Notes: generated by a model not told the origin, from the sequence alone. Counted from the first letter of the stretch, positions 16,833 to 27,167 are shown. The stretch is 64,000 nucleotides of DNA from Methyloversatilis discipulorum (GCF_000385375.1 NZ_ARVV01000001.1:3100001-3164000); one strand, 5' to 3'. Made by a program: numbers and translations.

Positions 16833-17524
16833 GAACGCGGCGCGATCATCGACCGCATGCCGGCCGCTTCGAGCTTGCGCTGCGCTGCCTCGGCAGCGGT
16901 GCGGCTGGAGAAGGGGCCGACCTTGACGCGGGTACGCGTCTGGCCGTCGGCCAGTTTCACGTCCTCGGTAAAGCTGGCAAAGCCCAGTTCCTTGGCACGC
17001 GAGCGCAGCTTGGCCACATTGGCGGCGTCGCTGAACACGCCGAGCTGCAGTGCAAAAGCGGTGCCCTGGCCGTCGAGCAGGGCGGCCGCACGTGCGGCTT
17101 CGGTCGGCGTCGGTTCGGGCTTCGCTGCCGGTTTGACCGGCTCCGGCTTCGCTTCCGGTTTGGGCGTGGGCTTGGCGGCTTCGGCCGGCGGCGGCTTCGG
17201 CGCTTCGGGCTTCACCACCGGCGCCGGTTTGGGCGCGTCGTTCCGGCTGGCCGGCAGCGGCTCGGAATCGGGCGGTGCCGGCGGCGGCGCCGGTTCAGCC
17301 GTATCGGCATCGGGCTGCGCGTCGCGCGCCGGTGACGCCAGCGGTGGTGCGGCGTCACGCGTAGGGATGCGGACCGCGATGTCCTGCGCCGGCGGGCGCG
17401 GCTCGTGGTCCATCACGATGGGCAGCACGATGGCCGCGGTCAGTGCCAGCGCGATCGCGCCGAGAAGACGGCGGCGCGCACGCTTGCGAAGATCGGTCTG
17501 CAGATCTGAATCGGTGGAAGCCAC
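16829..17524 (-). CDS. dedD: SPOR-domain inner-membrane protein (DedD-like)
   Basis: A 231-residue protein with a short basic cytoplasmic start, one membrane helix (about 21-41) and a long Pro/Ala/Lys/Glu linker with EPKP- and PEPV-type repeats. A C-terminal SPOR domain (about 150-231; FALQLGVFSDAANVAKLRS, TRVKVGPFSSRTAAEAAQR) binds denuded septal peptidoglycan in related proteins. E. coli DedD is a division-site protein. The gene is in the conserved folC-dedD-cvpA-purF order, 26 bases after folC and overlapping cvpA by ATGA. Low-complexity linker sequence makes orthology rest on context and domain layout. Confidence 0.9.
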   Translation of the reverse strand: MASTDSDLQTDLRKRARRRLLGAIALALTAAIVLPIVMDHEPRPPAQDIAVRIPTRDAAPPLASPARDAQPDADTAEPAPPPAPPDSEPLPASRNDAPKPAPVVKPEAPKPPPAEAAKPTPKPEAKPEPVKPAAKPEPTPTEAARAAALLDGQGTAFALQLGVFSDAANVAKLRSRAKELGFASFTEDVKLADGQTRTRVKVGPFSSRTAAEAAQRKLEAAGMRSMIAPRS

Positions 17525-17550
17525 TTCGGGGCGAGTCCTGCGGGTGGGGA

Positions 17551-18870
17551 TCAGCCCTTGGCGGGCGGTGTGGCGGCGTCCGGCAGCGGCGGCCGCGGCG
17601 ACTGCGCGTACTCGCGCATCACTTCGGCCACGGTCAGGAAGGATCCGAAAACCACGATTCTATCATCGCCCCCCACGCGCTCCCGGGTCGCCTGCCAGGC
17701 CTCGACCGGCGACGCAAAGCAATCGACCGAGCCGGCGATGCCGCGTTCCGCGATCATCGCGGCGATGTCCGAGGCCGGAGTACCGCGCGGGCCGCCCAGA
17801 TCGCACAGCATCCAGTGGTCGATGCGCCCCTTCAGGCGGTCGAGCACGCCGGCGATGTCCTTGTCGCGCAACATGCCCATCACCGCCCAGGTTTCCGGGT
17901 AGAAACCCATGCTGGACAGGTTCTCGTTCAGCACCGACGCGGCGTGCGGGTTGTGCGCGACGTCGAAGATGACCGCCGGCCGTCCGGGCATGACCTGGAA
18001 GCGACCGGGCAGTTCGACGGTCGCCAGGCCGAGGCGGATGTCGCCGACGGTGACCGGCAGCCGGTCCGACATCGAATCGAGCGCCGTGATGACGGCCGAC
18101 GCGTTCAGCAGCTGGTTGGCGCCGCGCAGCGCCGGATAGCCCAGACCGCCGCGCTTGACCAGGCGGCCGGGGTCGCGCCGCCAGTAGCCCCATTGCTGAC
18201 GGTCACCGCCAAAACCGAAGTCACGGCCGGAAATCTTCAGCACGGCGCCGATGGATTCGGCGTAGTCGATCACGGTCTGCGGCGGCACCGGGTCGCCGAC
18301 GATGGCCGGGCGACCGGCGCGGAAGATGCCCGCCTTTTCGCGGCCGATCAGTTCGCGCGTATCGCCGAGGTATTCCATGTGGTCCAGATCGACGCTGGTG
18401 ACGATGGCGCAGTCGGCGTCGAAGGCATTGACCGCGTCGAGCCGGCCGCCGAGACCGACTTCCAATACGATGGCGTCGAGATTGGCACGCTCGAACACCT
18501 GCCAGGCGCCCAGCGTGCCGAACTCGAAATAGGTCAGCGCGATGTCGCCACGCGCCCGCTCGACTTCAGCGAAGCCCTGGCAGAGCGCTTCGTCACTGGC
18601 CGGTTCACCGTTGATGCGCACGCGCTCGTTGTAAGCCAGCAGGTGCGGCGAGGTATAGGTGCCGACGCGGTAGCCGGCGCAACGCAGGATGCGCTCCAGC
18701 ATGGCGCAGGTCGAACCCTTGCCATTGGTGCCACCGACGATGAACACCGGCACCTTTTGCACCACGCCGAGCGCCTTCTTGACGCTGAGCACGCGATCCA
18801 GTCCGAGCTGGATCACCTTCGGGTGCAGGCTTTCGAGATGCTGCAGCCACTCGGGCAGGGTCGAATACAT
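17551..18870 (-). CDS. folC: Dihydrofolate synthase / folylpolyglutamate synthase
   Basis: A Mur-ligase-family enzyme that adds glutamate to dihydropteroate and extends folate glutamate tails. The ATP loop VGGTNGKGST is at residues 45-54; TSPHLLAYNERVRING and DVAHNPHAASVL are typical. Length 439 is normal. It follows accD by 55 bases, an arrangement shared with E. coli and Pseudomonas, and leads into the SPOR gene. Confidence 0.97.
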   Translation of the reverse strand: MYSTLPEWLQHLESLHPKVIQLGLDRVLSVKKALGVVQKVPVFIVGGTNGKGSTCAMLERILRCAGYRVGTYTSPHLLAYNERVRINGEPASDEALCQGFAEVERARGDIALTYFEFGTLGAWQVFERANLDAIVLEVGLGGRLDAVNAFDADCAIVTSVDLDHMEYLGDTRELIGREKAGIFRAGRPAIVGDPVPPQTVIDYAESIGAVLKISGRDFGFGGDRQQWGYWRRDPGRLVKRGGLGYPALRGANQLLNASAVITALDSMSDRLPVTVGDIRLGLATVELPGRFQVMPGRPAVIFDVAHNPHAASVLNENLSSMGFYPETWAVMGMLRDKDIAGVLDRLKGRIDHWMLCDLGGPRGTPASDIAAMIAERGIAGSVDCFASPVEAWQATRERVGGDDRIVVFGSFLTVAEVMREYAQSPRPPLPDAATPPAKG

Positions 18871-18925
18871 GAATGGGCTGGGCAGGCCGGAATCTGGGCG
18901 GACGCGGATATTAGGCGAAGCCGGC

Positions 18926-19795
18926 TCAGCTCGCCAGCGCTGGCATGCGCTGCAGTGCCGCCAGCAGCCCGGCGATGCGGTCCGGCATCTCGCGGCGGTC
19001 GACGATCATGTCGACGGCGCCCTTCTCCAGCAGAAACTCGGCGCGCTGGAAACCTTCCGGCAGCTTCTCGCGTACCGTCTGCTCGATCACGCGCGGGCCG
19101 GCGAAGCCGATCAGTGCGCCCGGCTCGGCGATCACCACGTCGCCCATGAAGGCGAAGCTGGCGGACACACCGCCCATGGTCGGATCGGTCAGCACCGAAA
19201 TGAAAGGCAGGCGGTTCTGCGACAGCTGGGTCAGCGCGGCCGTGGTCTTGGCCATCTGCATCAGCGAGAACAGGCCTTCCTGCATGCGCGCACCGCCGCT
19301 GGCGGCGATGCAGACGAAGGGCAGACGCTGCTCGACCGCCAGACGCACGCCGCGCACGAAGCGCTCGCCGACGACGGAACCCATCGAGCCGCCGAGAAAT
19401 TCGAATTCGAAACACGCCACGACCACCGGCACCGTCTTGATGGCGCCCTGCATGACGACCAGTGCGTCGCCCTCGCCGGTGTCGTCGGCCGCCGCGTTCA
19501 GGCGGTCGGCGTAGCGCTTGCTGTCGCGGAACTTCAGCGGATCGACCGGCATCACCTCGTTGCCGATCTCGAACCTGCCTTCGCGGTCGAGCAGGCCGTC
19601 GAGACGTGCCCGGGCGCGCATGCGCGAGTGGTGATTGCACTTCGGGCAGACGTTCTGGTTGGCGGCCAGATCGGCGGTGTACAGCACGGCCTCACAGGCC
19701 GGGCATTTCGACCACAGCCCCTCGGGCACCGACTTGCGGCCGGCGGCCTCGCTGCGGTTGATCTTCGGGGGGAGAAGTTTCTGCAACCAGCTCAT
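18926..19795 (-). CDS. accD: Acetyl-CoA carboxylase carboxyltransferase subunit beta
   Basis: AccD with AccA transfers carboxyl from carboxybiotin to acetyl-CoA, giving malonyl-CoA. The N-terminal zinc finger is present: Cys31-x2-Cys34 and Cys50-x2-Cys53. The crotonase-like core includes [20 protein letters not shown] and [16 protein letters not shown], the oxyanion-hole regions. Its start overlaps the trpA stop as ATGA, so it is coupled to the trp genes. Length 289 is typical. Confidence 0.98.
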   Translation of the reverse strand: MSWLQKLLPPKINRSEAAGRKSVPEGLWSKCPACEAVLYTADLAANQNVCPKCNHHSRMRARARLDGLLDREGRFEIGNEVMPVDPLKFRDSKRYADRLNAAADDTGEGDALVVMQGAIKTVPVVVACFEFEFLGGSMGSVVGERFVRGVRLAVEQRLPFVCIAASGGARMQEGLFSLMQMAKTTAALTQLSQNRLPFISVLTDPTMGGVSASFAFMGDVVIAEPGALIGFAGPRVIEQTVREKLPEGFQRAEFLLEKGAVDMIVDRREMPDRIAGLLAALQRMPALAS

Positions 19796-20604
19796 GCCGT
19801 GACCTCCTGGCTGTCCATCGCCTGACGGATGCTGCCCACCAGCGCCTTGACGCGCGGCAGAACCTGGTCCGCCGGGCTGCCTTCGATTTCCTCGATGATG
19901 CGGCTGCCGATGACCACACCGTCCGCCACCGCCGAGAGAGCCTTTGCCGACGCGCCGTCGCGGATGCCGAAGCCCACGCCCACCGGCATGCCGACCGACT
20001 TGCGGATGGCCGGAATGCGCTTCGCGACCTCGCTCACGTCGATGTGACCGGCACCGGTCACGCCCTTCAGCGACACGTAATAGATGTAGCCGCTGCCGAT
20101 CTCGCCCACCGCCTGGATGCGCTTCTCGGTCGATGTCGGCGCAACCAGGAAGATCACGTCCAGACCCAGCGTACGTATCTTGGCGGCAAAGTCGTGCGAC
20201 TCCTCGGGCGGATAGTCGACCACCAGCACGCCGTCGGCACCCGCTTTCGCAGCCGCCTCGGCAAAGGCGTCCACACCCATCGCCTCGATCGGGTTCGCAT
20301 AACCCATCAGCACCACCGGCGTACTTGCGTTGGTGGTGCGGAACTCGGCCACCGCCGCGATCACGTTGCGCAGCGACACCTTCTTCAGCAGCGCGCGCTC
20401 GGACGAGCGCTGGATGGTCGGGCCGTCCGCCATCGGGTCGGAAAACGGCACGCCGAGCTCGATGATGTCGGCGCCGGCATCGACCAGCGTGTGCATCAGC
20501 GGCACGGTCAGCGAAAGATCGGGATCACCCGCGGTGATGAAGGGAATCAGCGCCTTGCGGCCGGCCGATTCGAGTGCGGACAGGGTGGAAGCGATTCGGG
20601 ACAT
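19792..20604 (-). CDS. trpA: Tryptophan synthase alpha chain
   Basis: TrpA cleaves indole-3-glycerol phosphate and passes indole to TrpB. The catalytic residues Glu49 ([11 protein letters not shown]) and Asp60 (MADGPTIQ) are at the positions known from Salmonella. The ATG at 20604 gives the family N-terminus [12 protein letters not shown] (270 residues); the in-frame extension upstream does not look like TrpA. It lies 64 bases behind trpB and overlaps accD. Confidence 0.97.
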   Translation of the reverse strand: MSRIASTLSALESAGRKALIPFITAGDPDLSLTVPLMHTLVDAGADIIELGVPFSDPMADGPTIQRSSERALLKKVSLRNVIAAVAEFRTTNASTPVVLMGYANPIEAMGVDAFAEAAAKAGADGVLVVDYPPEESHDFAAKIRTLGLDVIFLVAPTSTEKRIQAVGEIGSGYIYYVSLKGVTGAGHIDVSEVAKRIPAIRKSVGMPVGVGFGIRDGASAKALSAVADGVVIGSRIIEEIEGSPADQVLPRVKALVGSIRQAMDSQEVTA

Positions 20605-20668
20605 GTATTGAAACCGCCGGCCGGACCGCTTGCGCGCCCCGACCGGCAACAGGTTGATCGGGAACGCG

Positions 20669-21901
20669 TCAGAACTTGATGCCGGATTTCTCGGCCACGG
20701 TGTGCATGTCCTTGTCGCCACGACCGGACAGGTTCACCAGGAGGGCGGCGTCCTTCGGCATCGTGGCGGCAAGCTTCATCGCGTAGGCGATCGCGTGCGA
20801 CGACTCCAGCGCCGGAATGATGCCTTCGGTGCGGCACATGCGATGGAAGGCTTCGAGCGCCTCGTCGTCGTTGATGGTGACGTACTCGGCGCGGCCGGTG
20901 TCCTTCAGCCATGCGTGCTCGGGGCCTACACCGGGGTAATCCAGACCGGCCGACACCGAATGCGTTTCGATGATCTGGCCGTTCTCGTCCTGCAGCAGAT
21001 AGGTGCGGTTGCCGTGCAGCACGCCCGGGCGACCGGCGGTGAGCGAGGCCGAGTGCTGGCCGCTGGCCAGACCGTGGCCGCCCGCCTCGACGCCGATCAG
21101 GCGCACGTCCGGGTAGGGAATGTAGGGATAGAAGATGCCCATCGCGTTGGAGCCGCCGCCAACGCAGGCGATCACGGCGTCCGGTTGACGCTGGATCATT
21201 TCCGGCATCTGCCACAGGCACTCTTCGCCGATGATCTTCTGGAAGTCGCGCACCATCATCGGGTAGGGATGCGGGCCGGCGACCGTGCCGATGATGTAGA
21301 AGGTGTTGGCGACATTGGTGACCCAGTCGCGCATCGCCTCGTTCAGCGCGTCCTTCAGCGTCTTCGAGCCGCATTCGACCGGCACCACGGTGGCGCCCAG
21401 CAGCTTCATCCGGTAGACATTGGCGGCCTGACGCTTCACGTCCTCGCTGCCCATGTAGACCACGCACTCCATACCCAGGCGGGCGGCGATGGTCGCGGTG
21501 GCGACGCCGTGCTGACCGGCACCGGTTTCGGCGATCACGCGCGGCTTGCCCATGTGCTTGGCCACCATGGCCTGGCCGATCACGTTGTTGATCTTGTGCG
21601 CGCCGGTGTGGTTCAGGTCTTCGCGCTTGAGGTAGATCTGCGCGCCGCCGCAGTGATCGGACAGGCGGCGGGCGTGATAGACCGGGCTCGGGCGTCCGAC
21701 GTAGTGCTTCAGCTCGTATTCGTACTCGGCGCGGAAGGCCGGATCGTCTTTCAGCTTGTCGTACTCGACGCGCAGTTCGTCGAGCGCGGCGATCAGGGTT
21801 TCGGCGACGAACACGCCACCGTAAGGACCGAAATGACCCAGAGCGTCCGGATAGTTGTAGGCCGAGGCAGACACCTCAGCCGGCAGATCTTGCTTCCCCA
21901 T
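20669..21901 (-). CDS. trpB: Tryptophan synthase beta chain
   Basis: TrpB is the PLP-dependent subunit condensing indole with serine. The PLP lysine is Lys103 in [10 protein letters not shown], and the phosphate loop [10 protein letters not shown] is intact. The ATG at 21901 is preceded by GGAG and gives 410 residues, as in other proteobacterial TrpB. The gene start overlaps the trpF end by 26 bases, which suggests coupled translation. Confidence 0.98.
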   Translation of the reverse strand: MGKQDLPAEVSASAYNYPDALGHFGPYGGVFVAETLIAALDELRVEYDKLKDDPAFRAEYEYELKHYVGRPSPVYHARRLSDHCGGAQIYLKREDLNHTGAHKINNVIGQAMVAKHMGKPRVIAETGAGQHGVATATIAARLGMECVVYMGSEDVKRQAANVYRMKLLGATVVPVECGSKTLKDALNEAMRDWVTNVANTFYIIGTVAGPHPYPMMVRDFQKIIGEECLWQMPEMIQRQPDAVIACVGGGSNAMGIFYPYIPYPDVRLIGVEAGGHGLASGQHSASLTAGRPGVLHGNRTYLLQDENGQIIETHSVSAGLDYPGVGPEHAWLKDTGRAEYVTINDDEALEAFHRMCRTEGIIPALESSHAIAYAMKLAATMPKDAALLVNLSGRGDKDMHTVAEKSGIKF

Positions 21902-22511
21902 GCTCCACTCCTGATATGAACGCCGCCACTCTGGCGACGTCCTTGATGCCCTTGGCCGATTCCACGCCACTGCTCACATCGACCGCTGCCGGCCGGATGT
22001 TGCGCACTGCCTCGGCCACGTTGTCCGGATCGAGACCGCCGGACAGGATGAGCGGCATCGGCAGCGACGGCGGGATGAGGCTCCAGTCAAAGCGCTTTCC
22101 CGAACCGCCCCATGCTTCCGACCAGGCGTCGAGCAGCAATGCCCGCGCGCCGCGGAAACGGTCTGCGCATTCTAGCAAATCCGTTTCCGGCCTCACCCGG
22201 ACTGCTTTGATGTAAGGCAGGCCGAAGCGTTCGCAGTATTCAGCGCTTTCGTCACCATGGAACTGCAGCAGATCGAGTGCGGCCTCGCGAGCCGCCCGCT
22301 CGACCGCGCCCGCGTCTTCATTGACGAACAGGCCTACGCGGGCGACGAAGGGCGGCACACGGCGCGCCAGTTCGGCCGCCCGCGCGACCGTCACCGCGCG
22401 CGGGCTCGGCGGGTAGAGCACGAAGCCGACGGCGTCCACGCCCAGCGCCAGCGCGCCGTCCAGATCGGCTTCGCGGGTGAAGCCGCACACCTTGATGCGA
22501 GTCCTGCGCAC
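21876..22511 (-). CDS. trpF: Phosphoribosylanthranilate isomerase
   Basis: TrpF converts phosphoribosylanthranilate to CdRP in tryptophan synthesis. The catalytic Cys9 in IKVCGFTRE and the C-terminal phosphate-binding segments [11 protein letters not shown] and [10 protein letters not shown] are conserved. It is a stand-alone 211-residue TIM barrel, not fused to TrpC. It sits between truA (18 bases upstream) and trpB. The trpEGDC genes are not in this window, so the pathway is split in the chromosome. Confidence 0.97.
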   Translation of the reverse strand: MRRTRIKVCGFTREADLDGALALGVDAVGFVLYPPSPRAVTVARAAELARRVPPFVARVGLFVNEDAGAVERAAREAALDLLQFHGDESAEYCERFGLPYIKAVRVRPETDLLECADRFRGARALLLDAWSEAWGGSGKRFDWSLIPPSLPMPLILSGGLDPDNVAEAVRNIRPAAVDVSSGVESAKGIKDVARVAAFISGVEHGEARSAG

Positions 22512-22528
22512 GTTGATTTCCCGTTGAT

Positions 22529-23323
22529 TCAGTCAGTCGGGCCGACCGGCGGCAGGCGGAACAGGCCGTCTGCCGGCAGACCCCAATGCGCATCGTAGCC
22601 GACACCGACCAGATAGAGGCCGGCGGCGGCAAAGGTCGGCGCGGCCAGCCGGCGGTCGCGTTGCGCCAGCAATGACGGCATCCAGTCCGGTTCGCGCCGG
22701 CCGCAGCCGATCTCGACCAGCGCACCGACGATGTTGCGCACCATGTGGTGGAGGAAGGCATTGGCGCTCAGATCGAAGGTGATCCAGTCACCGCGGCGCC
22801 GGACATCGAGTGCCGTCATCGTGCGCACCGGGCTCTTCGCCTGGCATTCGGACGAGCGGAAGGCGGAAAAGTCGTGCTCGCCGACCAGCGCAATCGCGGC
22901 CTCGGCCATGCGCGCCGCGTCCAGCGGGCGGTGGAACCAGCCAGCCAGCGAGGCGGCGATCGCCGGCCGCACCGGGCTGTTGTAGAGACAGTAGCGGTAG
23001 CTGCGTGCATGCGCCGAAAAACGCGCGTTGAAATCGTCGGCCACCGGCTGCGCCCATCGCACCGCGACGCCCTTTGGCAGCAGCGCGTTGCAGCCGCGTA
23101 CCCACGCCGTTTCCGGCCGCTCGACGGCGGTATCGAAATGCACGACCTGGGCCGTCGCATGCACGCCGGTATCGGTGCGGCCGGAGGCCTGCACACGCAC
23201 CGGGTGGGCGGCGATGGCACCGAGTGCCGCTTCCAGCGCGTCCTGCACGGTCGGCCCGACCGGCTGCGACTGCCAGCCGCGAAAGCCCGAGCCGTCGTAC
23301 TCGACCCCGAGTGCAATCCTCAT
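22529..23323 (-). CDS. truA: tRNA pseudouridine(38-40) synthase
   Basis: TruA makes pseudouridine at positions 38-40 of tRNA anticodon stems. The catalytic Asp51 lies in ASGRTDTGVHA, and the FLHHMVRNIVGAL signature is present. Length 264 is typical. It is four bases after the EcfT-like gene and 18 before trpF, the order seen in many beta- and gammaproteobacteria. Confidence 0.97.
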   Translation of the reverse strand: MRIALGVEYDGSGFRGWQSQPVGPTVQDALEAALGAIAAHPVRVQASGRTDTGVHATAQVVHFDTAVERPETAWVRGCNALLPKGVAVRWAQPVADDFNARFSAHARSYRYCLYNSPVRPAIAASLAGWFHRPLDAARMAEAAIALVGEHDFSAFRSSECQAKSPVRTMTALDVRRRGDWITFDLSANAFLHHMVRNIVGALVEIGCGRREPDWMPSLLAQRDRRLAAPTFAAAGLYLVGVGYDAHWGLPADGLFRLPPVGPTD

Positions 23324-23327
23324 CGGC

Positions 23328-24008
23328 TCACCCCAGTTTCACCCAGGTGACGCAGGCAGCCAGCGCCAGCGCAATGGCCAGCGCGTCCGCAGCACGCAGC
23401 GGCGCACAGGGCTCGACTGGCAGCGGCGCCTGTTCGGCCTCCGGCGGGCGCAGCCAGCTGCGCCAGGCGCCGCGCGCTGGCGGCTGTTCCAGGTCGCGCA
23501 GCACCAGTTGCAGGCGCAGCGCGAAGGTGTCCGGCCCCGGGCGTTCGGACGACAGCGGATGCAGCAGCCGGTGCATCGCACCGGCCAATTGCGGCAGCGT
23601 CATGCGTTCGAGCAGCACGGCCACGCAGGCGGCCATTGCCGCGAGATGCAGCGCGGCCTGCGCAGCGGCGCGAAGACCTTCGATGGTCGGCCCGGCGGTG
23701 AAGTCGTCGATCAGCAGACGCCCGGGCGTACCGAGCGAAAAGGTGACGGCGATGGCGATGAAGAGCCAGCGCAGGCGACGAAGCAGATGGAGTGCGCGGC
23801 GCGGCGCGAGCAGGCTCGCGGCGAGCAGGCTGCACGTCACCCAGATCCCGTGACGGGGCGATGCGGTGCCCTGCCCGGCCAGCAGCCACACCAGCCAGAT
23901 GGCGAGCAGCGTGGCACCGTGCAGCGACAGGAACTTCGCCGCCGGAACGCGCAGCGGCATCGGAGGCCTATGCATGGACACCGTCGATGAAGAGAGGGCG
24001 CCGAGCAT
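23328..24008 (-). CDS. Membrane protein resembling EcfT/CbiQ transporter components
   Basis: A 226-residue integral membrane protein with about five hydrophobic segments. The pattern of a basic RRALHLLRRLRW stretch, GPTIEGLRAAAQAALHLAAM and LERMTLPQLAGAMHRLLHPL resembles the T component of energy-coupling-factor transporters (CbiQ/EcfT). No ATPase or substrate-binding S component is adjacent, so it would have to use distant partners or have taken another role. The start is uncertain: ATG codons at 24008, 23975 and 23960 are all possible and none has a strong ribosome site. It lies between fimV and truA, four bases before truA. Confidence 0.55.
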   Translation of the reverse strand: MLGALSSSTVSMHRPPMPLRVPAAKFLSLHGATLLAIWLVWLLAGQGTASPRHGIWVTCSLLAASLLAPRRALHLLRRLRWLFIAIAVTFSLGTPGRLLIDDFTAGPTIEGLRAAAQAALHLAAMAACVAVLLERMTLPQLAGAMHRLLHPLSSERPGPDTFALRLQLVLRDLEQPPARGAWRSWLRPPEAEQAPLPVEPCAPLRAADALAIALALAACVTWVKLG

Positions 24009-24060
24009 ACCGCGCCCCGCGGCGGCTGCGCATCAGCGTGAGCGACGCCATACGTGCGTG

Positions 24061-24090
24061 AAATGAAAAAGCCGGCGCGAGGCCGGCTTT
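24061..24090 (-). terminator. Rho-independent terminator after fimV
   Basis: On the minus strand AAAGCCGGC-loop-GCCGGCTTT is followed by TTCATTT. It lies 51 bases beyond the fimV stop codon and before the EcfT-like/truA genes, so those need their own promoter. Confidence 0.85.
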
Positions 24091-24141
24091 CCGCGACGAA
24101 AGGCCGGCGGAACGCAGCGCGTCCCGGCCCGGCACTCCGGA

Positions 24142-27027
24142 TCAGGCGAGACGGCTGAGCATGTCGTTAGCCTGCGCCTGCTGTTCGGCCGTGCCTTCAC
24201 GCACGACCTCCTGCAGCAATTCGCGCGCACCTTCCTTGTCGCCCATCTCTTCGTAGGCGCGTGCCAGTTCTAGCTTGGTTTCCGCTTCCTCGGCCGCGGT
24301 CTGCGGCGGCTCCTCGCCGCCCAGCATGTCTTCCGGATTGATCACCGTCGACACCGCCGACGGCGGCAGCTCGTCGGCCGGCGGCGCCGCTTCGGCCAAG
24401 GCCTTGCCGGCATCGCCCACCACGTCGGTCGCGAGCGTAGAGGGGTCGGAGCCGAGGTCGAGATTGATGTCCGACAGGTCGATCACCGGCTCGGCAGGCT
24501 GCGCCGGAACCGGCGCGTCGGCCGCGTCGAAGTTGAAATCGATCAGGTTGCCGATGTCGGTGCGTTCGAGATCGACCACCGCTGCAGCGTCCTCACTCCC
24601 CTCTGCCGCCGGTTCGCTCGGCAGGGACAGATCGAGATCGAAGGCGGGCGCATCCTGCTGGGCCAGCGTCTCTGCGGTGTCGGCGACGTTCTTCTCCAGC
24701 ACCAGCGTGCTCACGTCTTCGCCTTCCGGCTTGTCCGCCGTGAAGTCGAGGCCGAGATCGAAGTCCAGCGAGGATTCGCCTTCGGATTCCTCGCCCGGCT
24801 TGGTCAGCGTGGTCGCCACGCCGACGGTCGGCGGCGGCGCTGCCGGCTCCGCCGGCGGCACATCGAGATCGAAGTCGAGGCCGGCATCGGCCGGCGATGC
24901 CGGCACGTCGACATCGAGATCGGTCAGCACCGGCGGCGCATCCAGTGCTACGGTTGCCTGATTTTCGTCCGGCGCGTCGCCCGACACCAGCTGGCCGATG
25001 TCGCCCGGCAAAGTCCAGGTATCGCGCATCTTGTCGGCACCGGCGACGACCACCGTGGCGGCCATCGCCGCCTGTGCATCGCTGGCCTGCTCGGCTTCCG
25101 GCGAACCGCCATAGAGCGGATTCGTCGGATCGACCGCACGACCCATCTGCGCGGCTTTCTCCCAGTCGGCGCCCTTGCCGCCGGTCTGCGCGTACAGCTC
25201 GGTAGCCAGCGTTTCGAACTGCTTCACAGACTTGCGCTGCGCGTAGATCTCGAGCAGCTTCAGGTGAATGGCGTGCCGGCTGGGCTCACTCTTCAGCGCT
25301 TCGAGCAGGATTTCCTCGGCCTGCGCATCGCGGCCATAGGCCATGTAGACGTCGGCCTCGGCAACCGGGTCGACGCCCTCATCGGCATCGATCGACGACA
25401 GCGACGACTGGCTGAAATCGGTCTGGATGGAGCTGGCGCTGGTATCGACGCTCTGGCCACCGCCGGTCGCGCCGATGATGGAGGTCGACGCTGGCACCGC
25501 TTCCATGCCGGCCGTGGTCGACGGCGGCGACACATCGGGCGCGGGCGCCTTGGCCTTGTACTTGCGGTAGCCGAGATAGCCGAGCAGCAGCACGAGAATG
25601 CCACCCAGGCCGGCGAGCGTACCCGGATCGGACAGCAAGCCCGGTTCCTCTATAGCCGCTTCCGGTTCTTGGTCGGTCGCCGCCGGCGGTGCGGCCGGCG
25701 TTTCCTTCGGCGCCTCGGCAGCGGGGGCCGGGGTCGGAGCAGGCTCGGTCTTCGGCGCCTCGGCGGCGGGCTTCTCGTCCGCCAGCGCGATCAGGTCGGG
25801 AACAGGCTTGTCCTCCGCCTTCTCAGCGGGAGCTTCCGGCTTCTTGCTGTCGGCGCCGGCAATCAGGTCGGGCACCGGCTTCTCTTCGGCCTTCGGTGCC
25901 GGCGCAGGTGCAAGTGCAGGTGCCGGTGCGGGCGCTGCCGCAGGCGGCGTCGCCGCCTTCTGCTGCGCTTCGGCCATCGGCGTGCTCTTCAGCTCCACCA
26001 TCTTCTGCAATTCACGAACGTTGCGCTCGAGGTCGGCCAGACGGCTGTTGGCGTCCTTCAGCGCACGATCCTTGGCGATCACTTCCTCTTCGAGCGCGCT
26101 GATCTTGCCGGTGTCGGCAGCGGACTTCGACACCCGGACCTGGTCGGAGGCGGCAGCAGCGGCCGGCGCCTTGTCTTCGACACGCGCCTCGATCTTGCCG
26201 CCGGAACTGCGGCCACCGGCATCGGCGGCCGACGACGGGGTCGCGACGCTGCCGGCCAGGCGGGCTCGGTAGGCTGCGAAATCTGCGGTCTGAGCGGCAA
26301 CGATGCTGCGCGCCTCCTGCGGCGACACGGCTTCGGCGGCCGACTGATCGGGAATGCTGAGAATGCGGCCAGCGCGCAGGCGGTTCATGTTGCCGCCGTC
26401 GAATGCGTCCGGATTGGCGCGCACCAGTGCAACCAGCATCTGGTCGAGACTGACGCCGGACGGTGCGTTTTCGGTGGCGATACGGCGCAGCGTGTCGCCA
26501 CGGCGCACTTCATACGTGCCGTCCGCCGCCGGTGCGCGAGCCGGTGCAGCGGCCGGCGCGGCAGCAACCGCCCGTGGAGCGCTGCTGCCCGGTACGGCCA
26601 CCGGTTCGACCGGCGCCGGGCGCGGCATGTCGGCCGGATCAAGCAGGAAGGTGTATTCGCGGACGAGTCGACCGGAAGCCCAGTTCAACTCGATCAGCAT
26701 GTCGAGGTAGGGCTCGTTGACCACGCGGTCGCTGGTCACCACCAGCACCGGCCGGCTGCCGCGCTTGTCGACGGCGATCCGGACACCGGCGAGGCTGGAC
26801 GCAAACTCGACGCCGGCCTGCTTGAAGGCGCTCGGCGAGGCGAGTTTGGCGGACATCGAGGAAAGTTCGTCTGCGGTGGCGGCGAGTTCGACTTCGGCGC
26901 GCAGCGGCTGGCCGATTGCAGACTGGACGGTGAGTTTGCCGAGACCGGCTGCCCCGACGGACAGCGGCAACGCCGACAGCAGCGCGGTCAGCAGGCGGAT
27001 CGAATGTTTTTTATCGCTATGACGCAC
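24142..27027 (-). CDS. fimV: FimV-type polar hub / peptidoglycan-binding protein
   Basis: FimV is an inner-membrane protein organising type IV pili and the cell pole in Pseudomonas and its relatives. Visible parts in 961 residues: signal sequence (1 to about 27); FimV N-terminal domain (LGKLTVQSAIGQPLRAEVEL onward to about 135); LysM domain for peptidoglycan (about 172-227, YEVRRGDTLRRIA); coiled coil (about 307-345); Pro/Ala/Glu linker with two KPVPDLIA repeats near 383 and 407; one membrane helix (about 467-487); TPR-like segment; acidic low-complexity cytoplasmic region; and the C-terminal FimV motif (LELARAYEEMGDKEGARELL). The asd-fimV-truA position is conserved. Pili genes are absent here, so pilus versus polar-flagellum function cannot be decided from the window. 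Confidence 0.94.
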   Translation of the reverse strand: MRHSDKKHSIRLLTALLSALPLSVGAAGLGKLTVQSAIGQPLRAEVELAATADELSSMSAKLASPSAFKQAGVEFASSLAGVRIAVDKRGSRPVLVVTSDRVVNEPYLDMLIELNWASGRLVREYTFLLDPADMPRPAPVEPVAVPGSSAPRAVAAAPAAAPARAPAADGTYEVRRGDTLRRIATENAPSGVSLDQMLVALVRANPDAFDGGNMNRLRAGRILSIPDQSAAEAVSPQEARSIVAAQTADFAAYRARLAGSVATPSSAADAGGRSSGGKIEARVEDKAPAAAAASDQVRVSKSAADTGKISALEEEVIAKDRALKDANSRLADLERNVRELQKMVELKSTPMAEAQQKAATPPAAAPAPAPALAPAPAPKAEEKPVPDLIAGADSKKPEAPAEKAEDKPVPDLIALADEKPAAEAPKTEPAPTPAPAAEAPKETPAAPPAATDQEPEAAIEEPGLLSDPGTLAGLGGILVLLLGYLGYRKYKAKAPAPDVSPPSTTAGMEAVPASTSIIGATGGGQSVDTSASSIQTDFSQSSLSSIDADEGVDPVAEADVYMAYGRDAQAEEILLEALKSEPSRHAIHLKLLEIYAQRKSVKQFETLATELYAQTGGKGADWEKAAQMGRAVDPTNPLYGGSPEAEQASDAQAAMAATVVVAGADKMRDTWTLPGDIGQLVSGDAPDENQATVALDAPPVLTDLDVDVPASPADAGLDFDLDVPPAEPAAPPPTVGVATTLTKPGEESEGESSLDFDLGLDFTADKPEGEDVSTLVLEKNVADTAETLAQQDAPAFDLDLSLPSEPAAEGSEDAAAVVDLERTDIGNLIDFNFDAADAPVPAQPAEPVIDLSDINLDLGSDPSTLATDVVGDAGKALAEAAPPADELPPSAVSTVINPEDMLGGEEPPQTAAEEAETKLELARAYEEMGDKEGARELLQEVVREGTAEQQAQANDMLSRLA

Positions 27028-27127
27028 CGCGTTTTCCTCGCGCGCTAAAACCCAAATCTCAAAATAACATCATGGTCTTAGCCCTGCAAGCTAAACAGTC
27101 GCTTTATGTTGCGAAACTGTCTGTTAC

Positions 27128-27157
27128 GACACGCTGCTTGCGGTGAAGCAGCGTGTC
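27128..27157. terminator. Strong hairpin between asd and fimV
   Basis: A perfect 12-bp stem GACACGCTGCTT / AAGCAGCGTGTC with a 6-base loop lies 10 bases after the asd stop codon. No T-run follows on the minus strand, so it may terminate poorly or stabilise the leu-asd transcript end. Confidence 0.55.
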
Positions 27158-27167
27158 GGGTGCTACA

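Noticed and set aside
22512..22528. Tryptophan attenuator ahead of trpF
   Set aside because: Only 17 bases separate truA and trpF, with no room for a leader peptide and stems.
25264..27048. 594-codon rightward ORF antisense to fimV
   Set aside because: Composition follows complements of Ala/Pro/Glu codons of fimV; no family features.
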